From Martinezella lusitana (GTDB lineage: Bacteria; Pseudomonadota; Alphaproteobacteria; Rhizobiales; Rhizobiaceae): a stretch of DNA of 40,641 nt. The notes beneath the pieces were generated by a model. It did no database searches. It saw only the letters and a program-made list of their open reading frames with translations, and was not told the DNA's origin. The DNA lies in the NCBI RefSeq assembly GCF_014207095.1, contig NZ_JACHBG010000034.1, positions 1 to 40,641 on the forward strand, given 5' to 3'. Position numbers and translations under genes: made by a program. This document shows, piece after piece, positions 1 to 8,922 of this stretch. The first letter of the stretch is position 1. Each line of letters starts with the position of its first letter.

Positions 1-126
1 CACCGGCCGTCGGGCTTGCCTCCTTGCCCTCCAACTCGCGCGTTTCCATCACGAGACGATGGTTGATGCGTGGCCAAAGTCCCAACGCTCTCCATATTGC
101 CGACGGGTGATTTTGGTCCAGGCCAT
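1..126 (-). mobile_element. IS5-family transposase remnant, cut by window edge
   Basis: Read on the minus strand from ATG at 126, the first dozen residues (MAWTKITRRQY) match the usual start of IS427/IS1031-type IS5 transposases. After about 40 nt the similarity jumps frame to LWPRINHRLVMETRELEG and then KEASPTAG. In the full protein this block lies roughly 80 residues further in. The element has therefore lost an internal segment and is frameshifted, and it runs off the window at base 1. The AT-rich stretch at about 175-208, which contains gaggcagcctc, may hold its terminal repeat, but the other end is not visible. It is not functional as seen here. The family call rests on remembered IS5 motifs. 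Confidence 0.7.
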
Positions 127-292
127 CGTGTTCTCCATCGAATCTCGCAAATCCGAAGGAATCATAACCTGTTGAAATCACCCACCTCTTTTTGAGGCAG
201 CCTCTAAAGAGAAGCCCACCACGGCAACTGATCGGTTCATATCCAAGAATATCACCATGAACCGGAAGCGGTGGCTCATTAAGAGGCAACGC

Positions 293-1291
293 CTAATAGT
301 CGCACCAGATTGCAGCAAGCGACGCGAATTCTTCCCAGTTCGGTTTGCCTTTATCCTTCCACCGCATGCAAACTTTAGGAAGGTCGGCTGTCATTTGGGC
401 CCAATCATCTGCGGAGACTTCTTTGATCTTGCCGACGTCCCATCGATCTTGAGACAAACGCGAGAGCTTTTCATAGGCCTCCGGTTTACCCAGCAGAATC
501 TTGCGCGTCCCGCCGGGAATCCAAGCGTCACGCCAAGAGTGTTGGGCGCAAACATTATGCGGACTGACTGTCGGAATGAAAAATTCTAATCCCGTGTAGT
601 GGCAATAGTCCCAAGTCTCGTCTTCGGGAGAGCCAGTATTGCATTTTTCCCACACGTTTTCCGGCAACTTCACACTCGATCGCAACTGCTCAGCCGTAAG
701 CAATAGGCCATCTCGCGCCTCCAATTCTTTCGAAGGCGGCGGATTTGACGTATCGTAGCCGCAGCCTCCTTTGAGAAAGGTTTCGCGCACCATCGAAGCA
801 CCTGGAGCCATTGTCCAGGTAAAGTCATTTGCTTGGTGGAACAGCGTATATTCGTGCCATTCGTTTGCCCCGGTTGCTTCAGTGGCCAATTCATTGAAAA
901 AAATTCCTGCGGATACGGCATCGGGCTGCGAGCCTAGGCCGATCATCTTTGTAGGGAAGCGATTGAACCAGTCGAAGGCTACAGGTTGTCGACTCTGGCA
1001 AGGCCGATCCCCTGAAAAATGCAAAGTGTCGCCTTTGACTGTATAGAGTTCCCCGTTTCCAATTTGGATGAGTTCGCATCCATGGCTAGGCTTAACCAAG
1101 TCCGGTGCATACTCAGGGTTGAGTGTCATGAAAATAATTATTGCGACAATCGCGATGATCGCGAGCGACGGATATTTGTCCAAGATTCTATGAAATAATC
1201 GGCGCAAAAGCCTGTAGATCGCAACGAATGGGCGAAGTGCCTGGTTTTTCTTGGCAATGTCGAAGCAATATCGAAGAATGCCCGCCAACAT
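293..1291 (-). CDS. Hypothetical one-TM-anchored protein, 332 aa
   Basis: The reading frame is long and uninterrupted, and no family is recognised. Residues 1-40 are basic and rich in Arg/Lys. A strong hydrophobic segment (about 42-60, with IIAIVAIIIF) follows, and the rest is soluble, aromatic-rich and holds several cysteines (for example near the ends of the recognisable blocks CELIQIG, CGYDTS, CHYTG and AIWCDY). This predicts an inner-membrane anchor with a C-terminal domain in the periplasm, possibly disulfide-bonded. It is transcribed divergently from the large XRE protein at 1573, with about 280 bp between the two starts. Whether it acts together with that gene cannot be told from the sequence. 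The shorter frames inside it on both strands are treated as shadows. Confidence 0.75.
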   Translation of the reverse strand: MLAGILRYCFDIAKKNQALRPFVAIYRLLRRLFHRILDKYPSLAIIAIVAIIIFMTLNPEYAPDLVKPSHGCELIQIGNGELYTVKGDTLHFSGDRPCQSRQPVAFDWFNRFPTKMIGLGSQPDAVSAGIFFNELATEATGANEWHEYTLFHQANDFTWTMAPGASMVRETFLKGGCGYDTSNPPPSKELEARDGLLLTAEQLRSSVKLPENVWEKCNTGSPEDETWDYCHYTGLEFFIPTVSPHNVCAQHSWRDAWIPGGTRKILLGKPEAYEKLSRLSQDRWDVGKIKEVSADDWAQMTADLPKVCMRWKDKGKPNWEEFASLAAIWCDY

Positions 1292-1572
1292 GTTCTGCCC
1301 CAGCGGCTACTTAAGTTTCTGCATGCTACAGACAATATTTTTCTTAACAATAGCAGTTCCGATTCGATCTAATTGTACCACGCTTCACAACTATAGATGT
1401 GGATTCTGGAAGGGGCAATGAAAACATCCCGATGTTCATCGCTGCTCGCGGAATCCCCAATCCTTTTGACTTGGAGAAGGAGCCGAAGGCGAGGCAGGGT
1501 AGCTGGTCCCTGAATGTGTTGTTCGGCTCCAGGGTTATTGCATTTTTAATTTGACGTCATATAAAATCACTA

Positions 1573-4500
1573 ATGTCTACGTTGCTCAATCCTCCTGCCT
1601 CCAATGAGGCTATCACTCCCGCACAATGTCGCGCTGCTCGCGCTCTTTTGGCTTGGTCTCAGCAGGAGCTCGCCAGCCGCGCTCGAGTAGCCACCTCCAC
1701 CGTGGCAGACTTTGAGCGGGGCCATCGCAACCCGATTCAACAGAACGCTGAAGCAATTCGCGGAGTGCTCGAAGCGGAAGGCATTGCTTTCCGAGCGGGA
1801 GGAGCTGTTATCGGGCCAACATTGCCCGCCTTCGCCGACCGGAAGGACGCTGGTTTGCCAATAAGATGGGTCGATGCGACTGATCTTTCTCAGTGGGCCG
1901 AGCGACGCGACGGTCAGGGATCTCTTCCAACCTTGCTTGCGAAGCTAGCAAGGGCAAATCGCCCCATATTACTGAGGTTTCCCTCGGACGAAGGTGTCCA
2001 GCACGCTGGCTGGGACGGAGTTACCGAAGCAAGCGAAGCGTCTGAATATATTCCGCTCGGTGTCACGGGATGGGAAATCGGGACGCAGCGAGATCGCATC
2101 GCCTCGAAGGCCGATGATGACTATAAGAAGCGCAGCGAGAATCCGCTTGGTCTTATACCTGCCGAGTTGACGTTCATCTTCGTGACGCCGCGTCATTGGC
2201 CCCAAAAGGAAATGTGGGCGCAAAAGAAGCGTGCGGAGAACATCTGGAAGGACGTGCGTGCTTACGATGGAGATAATCTAGTCCATTGGATCGAACTCTA
2301 TCCCGCTGTCGGGTTATGGCTGGCTATCGCCCTTGGCAAGCGACCAGCCGGGGCACTTGATCTTCGGGAATATTGGCTGGAATGGGCGCTCGCGACCCAA
2401 TGGCAATTGCCAAGTGAATTGGTGCTCTGTGATCGCGACGAAAGTGCCACCCGGATTCTTCGATGGCTCAGGGGGCCGTCGTCTGTGCTTGCGGTAAAGG
2501 GGGAGAGCCCGGCTGAGGTTTCCGGATTTGTTTATGCGGCGATCAACCAGCTTCCCGCTAATCTTGCGGAATATTACCTGTGCCGAAGCTTGGTAGTCGC
2601 AAACTCCGAAACTGCAAGGCTGATTGGAGATAGTGCAACGCCGTTGGTCATCGTGGTGTTAGATCCGGAGCCAGGCCCGGCGCAGGCGTTGGCCAAGAAG
2701 GGACACCATGTACTTGCCGCATATGGCCAAGACGCCTCGTCCTCCGGCGATGCCATTGTGCTTGAACGCCCCGCACGAGAGAATATTAAGATCGTCCTTG
2801 AAGGGGTTGGCGTGCCTTCCGAGATGGCAGGGCGGATGGCGAGAGATTCGTCGCGAAGTCTAGGAATTCTGCGACGTCTCATGCCAAGCTCTCCTGGACG
2901 AGTACCCGCGTGGGCGAAAGGACTTCCCTCTCAATCGCTCATTGCGGCTCTCCTCGCAGGTGGCTGGGATGAAAGCAGCGAGGGAGACAAATCTGTCCTA
3001 TCGCGGTTGGCTGACATGCCCTACGAACCGTTCGCAGCTAGTCTTGCGGGTTTGGCCGGAAATTTCGATAGTCCTCTGCGTAAAGTGGGCTCTGTGTGGA
3101 AAATTGCCTCGCCACGCGATGCTTGGGGCCTGCTGGCAGCGGATATATCGCCCTCTCACATGGAACGGTTTGCTGCAGTCGCATTAGACGTTTTGAGCGC
3201 GGCCGACCCCCGCTACGAAATGCCCGCGGAGGAACGGTGGTATGCATCGGTCCGGGGGGTGCATCCAGAATTTTCCAAAAATCTGCGTAACGGTGTCGGC
3301 GAAGTATTGATTATACTTGCTCTGTTCGGAAAACTGGCCTCATCCGTACCATCTGCGGAGCTGCAGCCAGATCTTATCATTCAACGCTTGCTTAGCGGCG
3401 CCGACCGTCAACGTTGGTGGTCACTGTCGAGGGATTTTCAACTATTAGCGGAAGCCTCACCGTCCAGTTTCCTCAGCGCACTCGACGACGCACTTGGTCA
3501 GGACGATAGCCCTGTCGCCGTTCTTTTCGGTCACGATACGTCCCCGCTTTTTGGCGCCGAGCACCTATCCACATTATTGTGGGCTCTCGAAACTTTGGCA
3601 TGGTCTCCCGACTATCTCGGGCGTGCGGCCTCTATTCTCGGGGCGCTCGATGAGCTTGATCCTGGGGGCCGTTATACTAACCGTCCCGGCAGTAGTCTCC
3701 GAACTACATTTCTTCTATGGGCGCCGCAAACACACGCGACACTAGAACAGCGACTTCGGGTCTTGGACCGGCTAAGAGCGAGGTTCCCCAAGGCAGCTTG
3801 GAAACTCCTGCTGGGCATTCTTCCGACCGAACACGACTCGTTTTCACCAACGCCAGCCCCTCTCTGGCGCGATTTCTCGACGCCAACCTCAGAAATCGTC
3901 ACTTTCGAGCTGATTGAAAGAGGCGCGCTCGCGATTACCGATCGTCTCCTTGCAGACGCGTCGGCTGATATCTCACGGTGGGTGGCGCTGCTCGATCGCT
4001 GGGGCAATCTCGGAGCCAGACGGGAAGAAGCGCTAAACAAACTCAAGGCGCTTGTTCCGTTCATTGCGGACGACGTGGGTCGGAACGCGTTAAGGTCGAA
4101 GTTGCGCGCAATTTTGCATAGCCATCGCAGTTTCCGTGATGCCGCGTGGGCGCTTCCTGAAGAAGAATTGGCTCCTTTTGAGGAAATTTACAACGCCATA
4201 ACCCCTGTCGACCTAATCGCAGAGATTTCTTGGTTGTTTGACACGTCGGTCGCACTTCCGAACCCAATCGGCACCAGGTGGCACGAGGACACACAGCGGC
4301 AGCTCCAAGGGGAACGCCGAAGCGTTGTTGAAGCAATTCTCACCAATATGGGACTGGACGGCCTGTTTGCTCTTGCTAACGCTGTACAGGAGAAAGGTTA
4401 CCTGGGACAAGCCATTGCCGAGGCCGAAGTTGGCAACCCGCGACGGGGACACGAAATTATCGTCCGGGCTCTCACAAGAGAGGGCGTAGTGGGCTTAGGA

Positions 4501-5643
4501 GTTGCCCGGGGGATGATAATAACGATGTATCCCATGCAAGCTGATCAATGGGTGACAGATTTGGTCGACGAGATGCAGCAGATAGGAGCCAAACAGGAAA
4601 GCTTGCTCGCAATTCTGCTCGCCCTCCCGCCCTCGTCGCGCGCTTGGTCGCTCTTGCGGGAATTGGGCGCAAATTTCGAAGAGCAGTACTGGAAACGGGT
4701 CCCAATCCTTTGGATTAATGGCGAACGGGAAGATACAGAGTTTGCGGTGAGCAAACTGATGGATGTCGGTCGCGCTCGCCATGTCGTGCATCTAGTTGGC
4801 TTGCGGTTGCATACAGGTCTGACATTTGGCTCGGATTTGCTCGTCCGCCTCCTTATTGAAGCGGCCTTACAACCAGCCGAATTCGACGCCGATCACAATG
4901 ACACGACGATGTTCCAACACTACGTTGCCGAAATTCTGTCTGTTTTAGACAACCGTGACGACGTCCCCGCCACGGAGATGTTAAAGCTGGAATGGATTTA
5001 TCTTCCAGTGCTTGAATACTCGCAGCGTCCGGCCAAGTTAATCATCCGCGAGCTTGCGTCCAATCCGCAGCTATTCATCGACGTAATCTGCGCAATTTAC
5101 AAACCCAGCGAGGACAGCCGCGTAGTTGAAGAGACTGTGGCTAACCAAGAACAAGTCACCAATCGTGCCCGCCAAGCAAGCAACCTCTTGCGTCTCTGGA
5201 ATGTTGTTCCTGGAACCAGACCAGACGGTACAATAGATCTAGCGATCTTAGAAGACTGGGTTCAACGTGCCCGCCAACTGGCGAAATCCGCCGGGCGGGA
5301 GGATATTTCGGACCAGAAGATCGGCGAAGTCCTTGCCTGCGCACCTTCGGGGCAAGACGGCATCTGGCCCACAGAAGCTGTCCGCGAATTAATTGAATCC
5401 GTTCGCAACAAAAATATCGAAATTGGGCTCATGATTGGTCGTCGCAATCTGCGTGGCGTTACGACGAGGCTACCGCGTGACGGCGGCGCCCAAGAGCACG
5501 ATCTTGCGAGGACCTTTAGCGAGTGGTCGCGAGCGACGGCGCTGGAATGGCCGCGCACGTCTGCTGTTCTCGAAAAAATCGCTACGAGCTATGACTACGA
5601 AGCTCGTTCGCATGACAATGACGCGGAAAAGCTCGATTGGTAA
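1573..5643 (+). CDS. Giant XRE-HTH protein with nuclease-like domain, candidate defence gene (1356 aa)
   Basis: Residues 17-72 form an XRE-type helix-turn-helix (LLAWSQQELASRA, then STVADFERG). A block at about 130-255 contains GWDGV (D148), GWEIG (E168) and a following K179/DDDYKKR. It is followed by FIFVTPRHWPQK and WKDVRAYDGDNLVHWIE. The spacing and the acidic/lysine residues resemble a PD-(D/E)xK restriction-endonuclease fold in its migrated-lysine form; this is inference. At about 300-320 a segment (VLAVKGES) sits where a P-loop could be, but it has no intact GxxxxGK[ST], so any NTPase core is degenerate. The remaining ~1000 residues look like helical repeats. DNA-binding, nuclease-like and long sensor-like parts in one chain recall defence proteins such as Avs/STAND proteins, but I cannot name the family. 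The start is ATG just behind an AT-rich stretch (1540-1572). Confidence 0.85.
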   Translation: MSTLLNPPASNEAITPAQCRAARALLAWSQQELASRARVATSTVADFERGHRNPIQQNAEAIRGVLEAEGIAFRAGGAVIGPTLPAFADRKDAGLPIRWVDATDLSQWAERRDGQGSLPTLLAKLARANRPILLRFPSDEGVQHAGWDGVTEASEASEYIPLGVTGWEIGTQRDRIASKADDDYKKRSENPLGLIPAELTFIFVTPRHWPQKEMWAQKKRAENIWKDVRAYDGDNLVHWIELYPAVGLWLAIALGKRPAGALDLREYWLEWALATQWQLPSELVLCDRDESATRILRWLRGPSSVLAVKGESPAEVSGFVYAAINQLPANLAEYYLCRSLVVANSETARLIGDSATPLVIVVLDPEPGPAQALAKKGHHVLAAYGQDASSSGDAIVLERPARENIKIVLEGVGVPSEMAGRMARDSSRSLGILRRLMPSSPGRVPAWAKGLPSQSLIAALLAGGWDESSEGDKSVLSRLADMPYEPFAASLAGLAGNFDSPLRKVGSVWKIASPRDAWGLLAADISPSHMERFAAVALDVLSAADPRYEMPAEERWYASVRGVHPEFSKNLRNGVGEVLIILALFGKLASSVPSAELQPDLIIQRLLSGADRQRWWSLSRDFQLLAEASPSSFLSALDDALGQDDSPVAVLFGHDTSPLFGAEHLSTLLWALETLAWSPDYLGRAASILGALDELDPGGRYTNRPGSSLRTTFLLWAPQTHATLEQRLRVLDRLRARFPKAAWKLLLGILPTEHDSFSPTPAPLWRDFSTPTSEIVTFELIERGALAITDRLLADASADISRWVALLDRWGNLGARREEALNKLKALVPFIADDVGRNALRSKLRAILHSHRSFRDAAWALPEEELAPFEEIYNAITPVDLIAEISWLFDTSVALPNPIGTRWHEDTQRQLQGERRSVVEAILTNMGLDGLFALANAVQEKGYLGQAIAEAEVGNPRRGHEIIVRALTREGVVGLGVARGMIITMYPMQADQWVTDLVDEMQQIGAKQESLLAILLALPPSSRAWSLLRELGANFEEQYWKRVPILWINGEREDTEFAVSKLMDVGRARHVVHLVGLRLHTGLTFGSDLLVRLLIEAALQPAEFDADHNDTTMFQHYVAEILSVLDNRDDVPATEMLKLEWIYLPVLEYSQRPAKLIIRELASNPQLFIDVICAIYKPSEDSRVVEETVANQEQVTNRARQASNLLRLWNVVPGTRPDGTIDLAILEDWVQRARQLAKSAGREDISDQKIGEVLACAPSGQDGIWPTEAVRELIESVRNKNIEIGLMIGRRNLRGVTTRLPRDGGAQEHDLARTFSEWSRATALEWPRTSAVLEKIATSYDYEARSHDNDAEKLDW

Positions 5644-5665
5644 GATTGTACCTGCTTCATGCGAG

Positions 5666-5701
5666 GAAATTGCCTGGGATGGTGCCATCCCAAGCAATTT
5701 C
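5666..5701 (+). terminator. Near-perfect 36-nt hairpin after the giant XRE gene
   Basis: Two 17-nt arms (5666-5682 and 5685-5701) are inverted copies with one mismatch (C5674 against A5693) and a 2-nt loop. The hairpin starts 22 nt after the TAA of the upstream gene. There is no T-run behind it (gaccgcg follows), so it is either a Rho-independent terminator with a poor tail, an mRNA-stabilising 3' stem, or a protein-binding palindrome. The arms are visible directly; the role is inferred. Confidence 0.6.
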
Positions 5702-6330
5702 GACCGCGTTACTGGCTGTGAAGCCGTATGCCAGCTTAAGCATTCGGCTCATAGGCACTTGACAATAAGTGAGTTTGTTCTTTATTTGTTCCGTCCATGA
5801 CAAACATTGGCCGCCTCATACGCTTTCGCGAACCGAGTGGTCATGCTTTCTCGTTTATCGTATCGGAGTGGCAAAAATGGGCGAATTATTGTCCCATCGC
5901 GTGGAAGCCTGCACTTTTCTTCCATCAGGTTTGAATACCGTCCAATCGGTGCTGAGGAAACGAGATCGTTCGTTCCAGAGATATTTCGACAGCGGTACAA
6001 TTATGAAAGGCGGCCCAAGCCTGTTCGCGGTTTTGACCTATTCCGATAGCGGAAACTGCAGGGCTCGAAGCAGGTTAGAGAGCCGCTCCACGAAAAAGGC
6101 CCGACTATCCTAAAGTTCAGAACTCCCCTGTTCTGAAGATCGCGTCTCAACTCACAGGTATGACGGCATTTCGACGCTGTCGGATGTGGGGACACCCTGG
6201 GGGCGCGACTTTTTCAGCGGACAGGCTATGTTCCTGTTTGGACATGAAATCTCTTGCTGTGGAACATTTATAAGTCCGTTTTACAAGATTATATAATAAT
6301 TCCATTAGGTTACAGATGTCAAAGCTGGCT
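5702..6330. other. Gene-poor stretch before the IS element
   Basis: Several overlapping open frames of 60-115 codons exist on both strands (for example 5769-6113 plus and 5782-6000 minus). None has a recognisable motif or a convincing ribosome site. I see no RNA gene. The stretch may hold the decayed target of the IS insertion that follows. Confidence 0.5.
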
Positions 6331-6367
6331 AGACGCGCGACATTGTCAGCCAGTTAGAAATGCGACA
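6331..6367 (+). repeat. Left terminal inverted repeat of the ISNCY-like element
   Basis: This end contains GCGCGACA, then a spacer, then CAGTTAGAAATGCGACA. It aligns with the reverse complement of 8798-8833 with only a few differences. The doubled GCGACA motif suggests two transposase-binding boxes at each end. Confidence 0.7.
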
Positions 6368-6539
6368 CTGGCTCTGACAATCAGCCCCCGATCCGGCCGG
6401 CTGGGCCGGGTTGAAAGGGCGGAGCGGGGGCGGGTGATAACATTCCCCTTCGGCTTTAGCTTTCTCACTGGCAATTGTTCTTTTACCGCTCGATACTCGC
6501 TAGCACTTGCATGGCGCAGTTGGGGATCAAAGCCGCACG

Positions 6540-7277
6540 ATGCTTCCGGAAATCAACCTGCAAGGTGACGTCGACATCGCCGCGCTGTCACCACTTCTTC
6601 GCGGCATGCTTCTTTCGGTTGCCTATGCTGACGGTGAGGGTGGCATAGGATTGACCGCGACCGGCGCCATGAACCGCAAGTTCGTGCATTGGGCCGCTGT
6701 GCACTTCCTCTGGCCCGGATTCACAGCCGAGGACCTCTACAGCATGAACAAGGTGCTCAATGAAAGCGACATGCCGCCGCTTTGGGTCGTGCGCGACATG
6801 ACCCGCCACCTGAAGCTTCTTCGCCGGAAAAAGGATGTGCTGCTGCCAACCAGACGCGGGCGGGAGTTTCTGGTGAATCCGCAAGCCTTCTTCGATGTGG
6901 TCGCCACGGATTATCTCTATTCGTATGTCCACGCCACCGAGCGGGAAGAAAAGGTCCGCGCGCGGTTACGCTGGTGGCGCATGTTCCTCAATCTTCTCAA
7001 TATCAAGGCCAGGGAAGGTTGCACGCCAATGGACGTTGTGAAGATCCTCTATCCAGACTTGGCGCCTCTGTCACACACCGAAATGACCATAGAAGCCTGG
7101 GAGTTGAAATCCGATCTCCAATATGGCGTCTTACGGCGCTTGTGCTGGCTCGGCTTGCTCTATGAAGCAAGAGAGGGCCTCACACTCTTCCAGGACGGAT
7201 CCTTCCACAAGACACCGCTTTGGTCCGCATGCCTGCAGCTGGAATCGGATACGCAAAGCGACATCGGCGTGCACTGA
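6540..7277 (+). CDS. Passenger protein of the IS element, unknown function (245 aa)
   Basis: The frame can begin at TTG 6507, but ATG 6540 (MLPEINLQGDVD) is the more natural start. The protein is soluble and mostly helical. Blocks such as LTATGAMNRKFVHW and LLPTRRGREFLVNP repeat the theme 'LT..G.l.rk / lT..Gr.ll', which recalls the paired winged-helix-like C-terminal segments of proteins annotated as pRiA4b ORF-3 or IS1096 passenger TnpR. That is a resemblance from memory, not an established match. It ends 6 bp before the convergent transposase and lies inside the inverted repeats. It therefore most likely travels with the element, possibly as an accessory or regulatory factor. Confidence 0.65.
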   Translation: MLPEINLQGDVDIAALSPLLRGMLLSVAYADGEGGIGLTATGAMNRKFVHWAAVHFLWPGFTAEDLYSMNKVLNESDMPPLWVVRDMTRHLKLLRRKKDVLLPTRRGREFLVNPQAFFDVVATDYLYSYVHATEREEKVRARLRWWRMFLNLLNIKAREGCTPMDVVKILYPDLAPLSHTEMTIEAWELKSDLQYGVLRRLCWLGLLYEAREGLTLFQDGSFHKTPLWSACLQLESDTQSDIGVH

Positions 7278-7283
7278 CGATCT

Positions 7284-8705
7284 TTATTCCGCCGCTGGTT
7301 GCCTCAATAACGCTTTCTCTCGCCGTGCAATCACCGCCGGATCGTTCATGTAATCTGTCCTCGGCTTGCGTCCCCGCTTCTGATAGCCGTTGGCTGTGCT
7401 ACCGTCCCGAATGCCAAACATATGATCCTTCTGCCCGGTGCGTCGGGGACCACTCTTGCTGCGTTGCTGTTCTCGGCCGGCTTGCAACTCGGCGACGATC
7501 GACAGCATGTCGTCCAGCCGCTTGTTGTCGACGACCTCCGCACGATGCACCGAGCGCAACGTATCGAAGGTCTTGTAGGGCAGGGAAAAGCTCTCGTGCA
7601 TGATCTCGAGCCGACCGTCCGGATAGTCGCAGACGATCACTTTCTGGCCAGCCAGTGGCCTGGAAATCTCGGTCGGATCGAGAATGAACAACATCTTGTC
7701 GTAGCGTAGCGTCAGAGATTGCGACAGCGTGCGGACTTCCTTCCGGCACATGGCACCATCGAGGTTCTCGTGGTTGGCCAGCGGTCGGTGCATGTCCTTT
7801 GGATTGCGTGGTTGCTTGCCAAAGCGAGTGTTGAAATCCGCAATGAACTCAGGCGCATAGGAATTGGCAGCTTCGATCGTATCAATGCCGCGAAGCCGTA
7901 ATTCCTTCACAAGCCGATCCTGCAATGTCTGGTTGGCACGTTCCACCCGACCCTTGGCCTGAGGGGTGTTGGCGCAGATGATATCGATGTTGAGCTCATA
8001 AAGCGCCCGGCCGAACTGCGTCAGACCGCTTGTCCTGTCCTTCTTCGACGGATGCGTCGATCGAAAGACACCATGTTTGTCGCTGTAGAAAGCCAACGGC
8101 TTGCCCCACTGCTGCAGATAATCCTTTGTCGCATGCAGATAGTCGAACGTATTCTCCGATCCGGCGAAACGCAGGTGCAATAGCCTGCCGGTGGCGTCAT
8201 CGATATAGACGAGCAGGGCGCATTTGGGGCCGCGGTTCTCGAACCACCAGTGATGCGATCCGTCGATCTGCACCAGTTCGCCAAAGCAGCCGCGCCGGCC
8301 GCGTGGTTGGAAAACCCGTTTCTTGCGTTCACGACGCGAAATCCAGATACCAGCCTCGGTCATCCATTGCCGCAGCGTCTCCTTGGCGACCGAGATCCGG
8401 TGCAACTCGAGCAGCTTCTCGCGTGCCAGCGTCGGACCGAAATCCAGATAGCGTTCGCGGATCAGATCCAGCACCGCATTGCGAAACTCTTCGCTATGGC
8501 GCCGGTTGCTTGGTCGTGATCGCTTCTTTGAAACAAGGCCGGCCGGACCATCCTGATCATAGGCCTGCAGCAGCCTGTGGACCTGACTTCGACTGAGGTC
8601 GAGCAGTTCGGCGGCCTGTACGACGCTCAGGCGTTGGTTACGGATCTTCTGGATGACTTCGAGGCGATGTAATTCTTTCTGCGACATGGTGATCATAAAG
8701 GACAT
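7284..8705 (-). CDS. ISNCY-family (IS1202-like) DDE transposase, 473 aa
   Basis: The N-terminus holds a helix-turn-helix (about residues 15-60: RLSVVQAAELLDLSRSQVH). A second DNA-binding segment and an rve-type integrase core follow. The catalytic acids can be placed in LVQIDGSHHWW (first Asp), FYSDKHGVF (second Asp) and KGRVERANQTLQDR (Glu). The C-terminus is basic, as is common for DNA-binding tails. The length is complete and the frame unbroken, so the enzyme may be active. ATG 8687 (MSQKELHR) is an equally good start. It catalyses movement of the surrounding 2.5-kb element. Confidence 0.9.
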   Translation of the reverse strand: MSFMITMSQKELHRLEVIQKIRNQRLSVVQAAELLDLSRSQVHRLLQAYDQDGPAGLVSKKRSRPSNRRHSEEFRNAVLDLIRERYLDFGPTLAREKLLELHRISVAKETLRQWMTEAGIWISRRERKKRVFQPRGRRGCFGELVQIDGSHHWWFENRGPKCALLVYIDDATGRLLHLRFAGSENTFDYLHATKDYLQQWGKPLAFYSDKHGVFRSTHPSKKDRTSGLTQFGRALYELNIDIICANTPQAKGRVERANQTLQDRLVKELRLRGIDTIEAANSYAPEFIADFNTRFGKQPRNPKDMHRPLANHENLDGAMCRKEVRTLSQSLTLRYDKMLFILDPTEISRPLAGQKVIVCDYPDGRLEIMHESFSLPYKTFDTLRSVHRAEVVDNKRLDDMLSIVAELQAGREQQRSKSGPRRTGQKDHMFGIRDGSTANGYQKRGRKPRTDYMNDPAVIARREKALLRQPAAE

Positions 8706-8797
8706 GACGACTCCGACCGCTCCTGGTCTCGACCAGGCTGAAGATCGTCATCCTTGCTCCCAACGGTGGCTTTGACCAGTGCGTCGAGAGGCGAGAC

Positions 8798-8833
8798 TGT
8801 CGCATCTCTAACTGGCCCAACTGTCGCATTACT
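8798..8833 (-). repeat. Right terminal inverted repeat of the ISNCY-like element
   Basis: Reverse-complemented, it reads AATGCGACAGTTGG, then GCCAGTTAGAGATGCGACA, matching the left end at 6331-6367. It lies about 90 bp upstream of the transposase start, as expected for the promoter-side end. Confidence 0.7.
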
Positions 8834-8922
8834 AAATAGCCGCTACAACAGAAACTCAGATAAGTTCTATTATGGAACGGCCGAGCCATTTTGGATTTGT
8901 TCGTAACGTTTGTCCGTTGGCA

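Larger units (their letters stand above)
6331..8833 (-). mobile_element. ISNCY/IS1202-like insertion sequence, about 2.5 kb, with passenger gene
   Basis: The ends match as inverted repeats: 6331-6367 and the reverse complement of 8798-8833. Each end carries the motif TGCGACA (or GCGCGACA) twice, around a shared core CCAGTTAGAxATGCGACA. Between them lie a 473-aa DDE transposase on the minus strand and, convergent to it, a 245-aa reading frame that is not a transposase. Most members of this group are about 1.6-2 kb, so the extra 0.9 kb is accounted for by the passenger. I could not fix the outermost base or a target-site duplication. The element sits about 90 bp from the end of the reverse transcriptase gene. 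A truncated second copy of its transposase lies at 16.2-16.9 kb in the same orientation. Confidence 0.75.
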
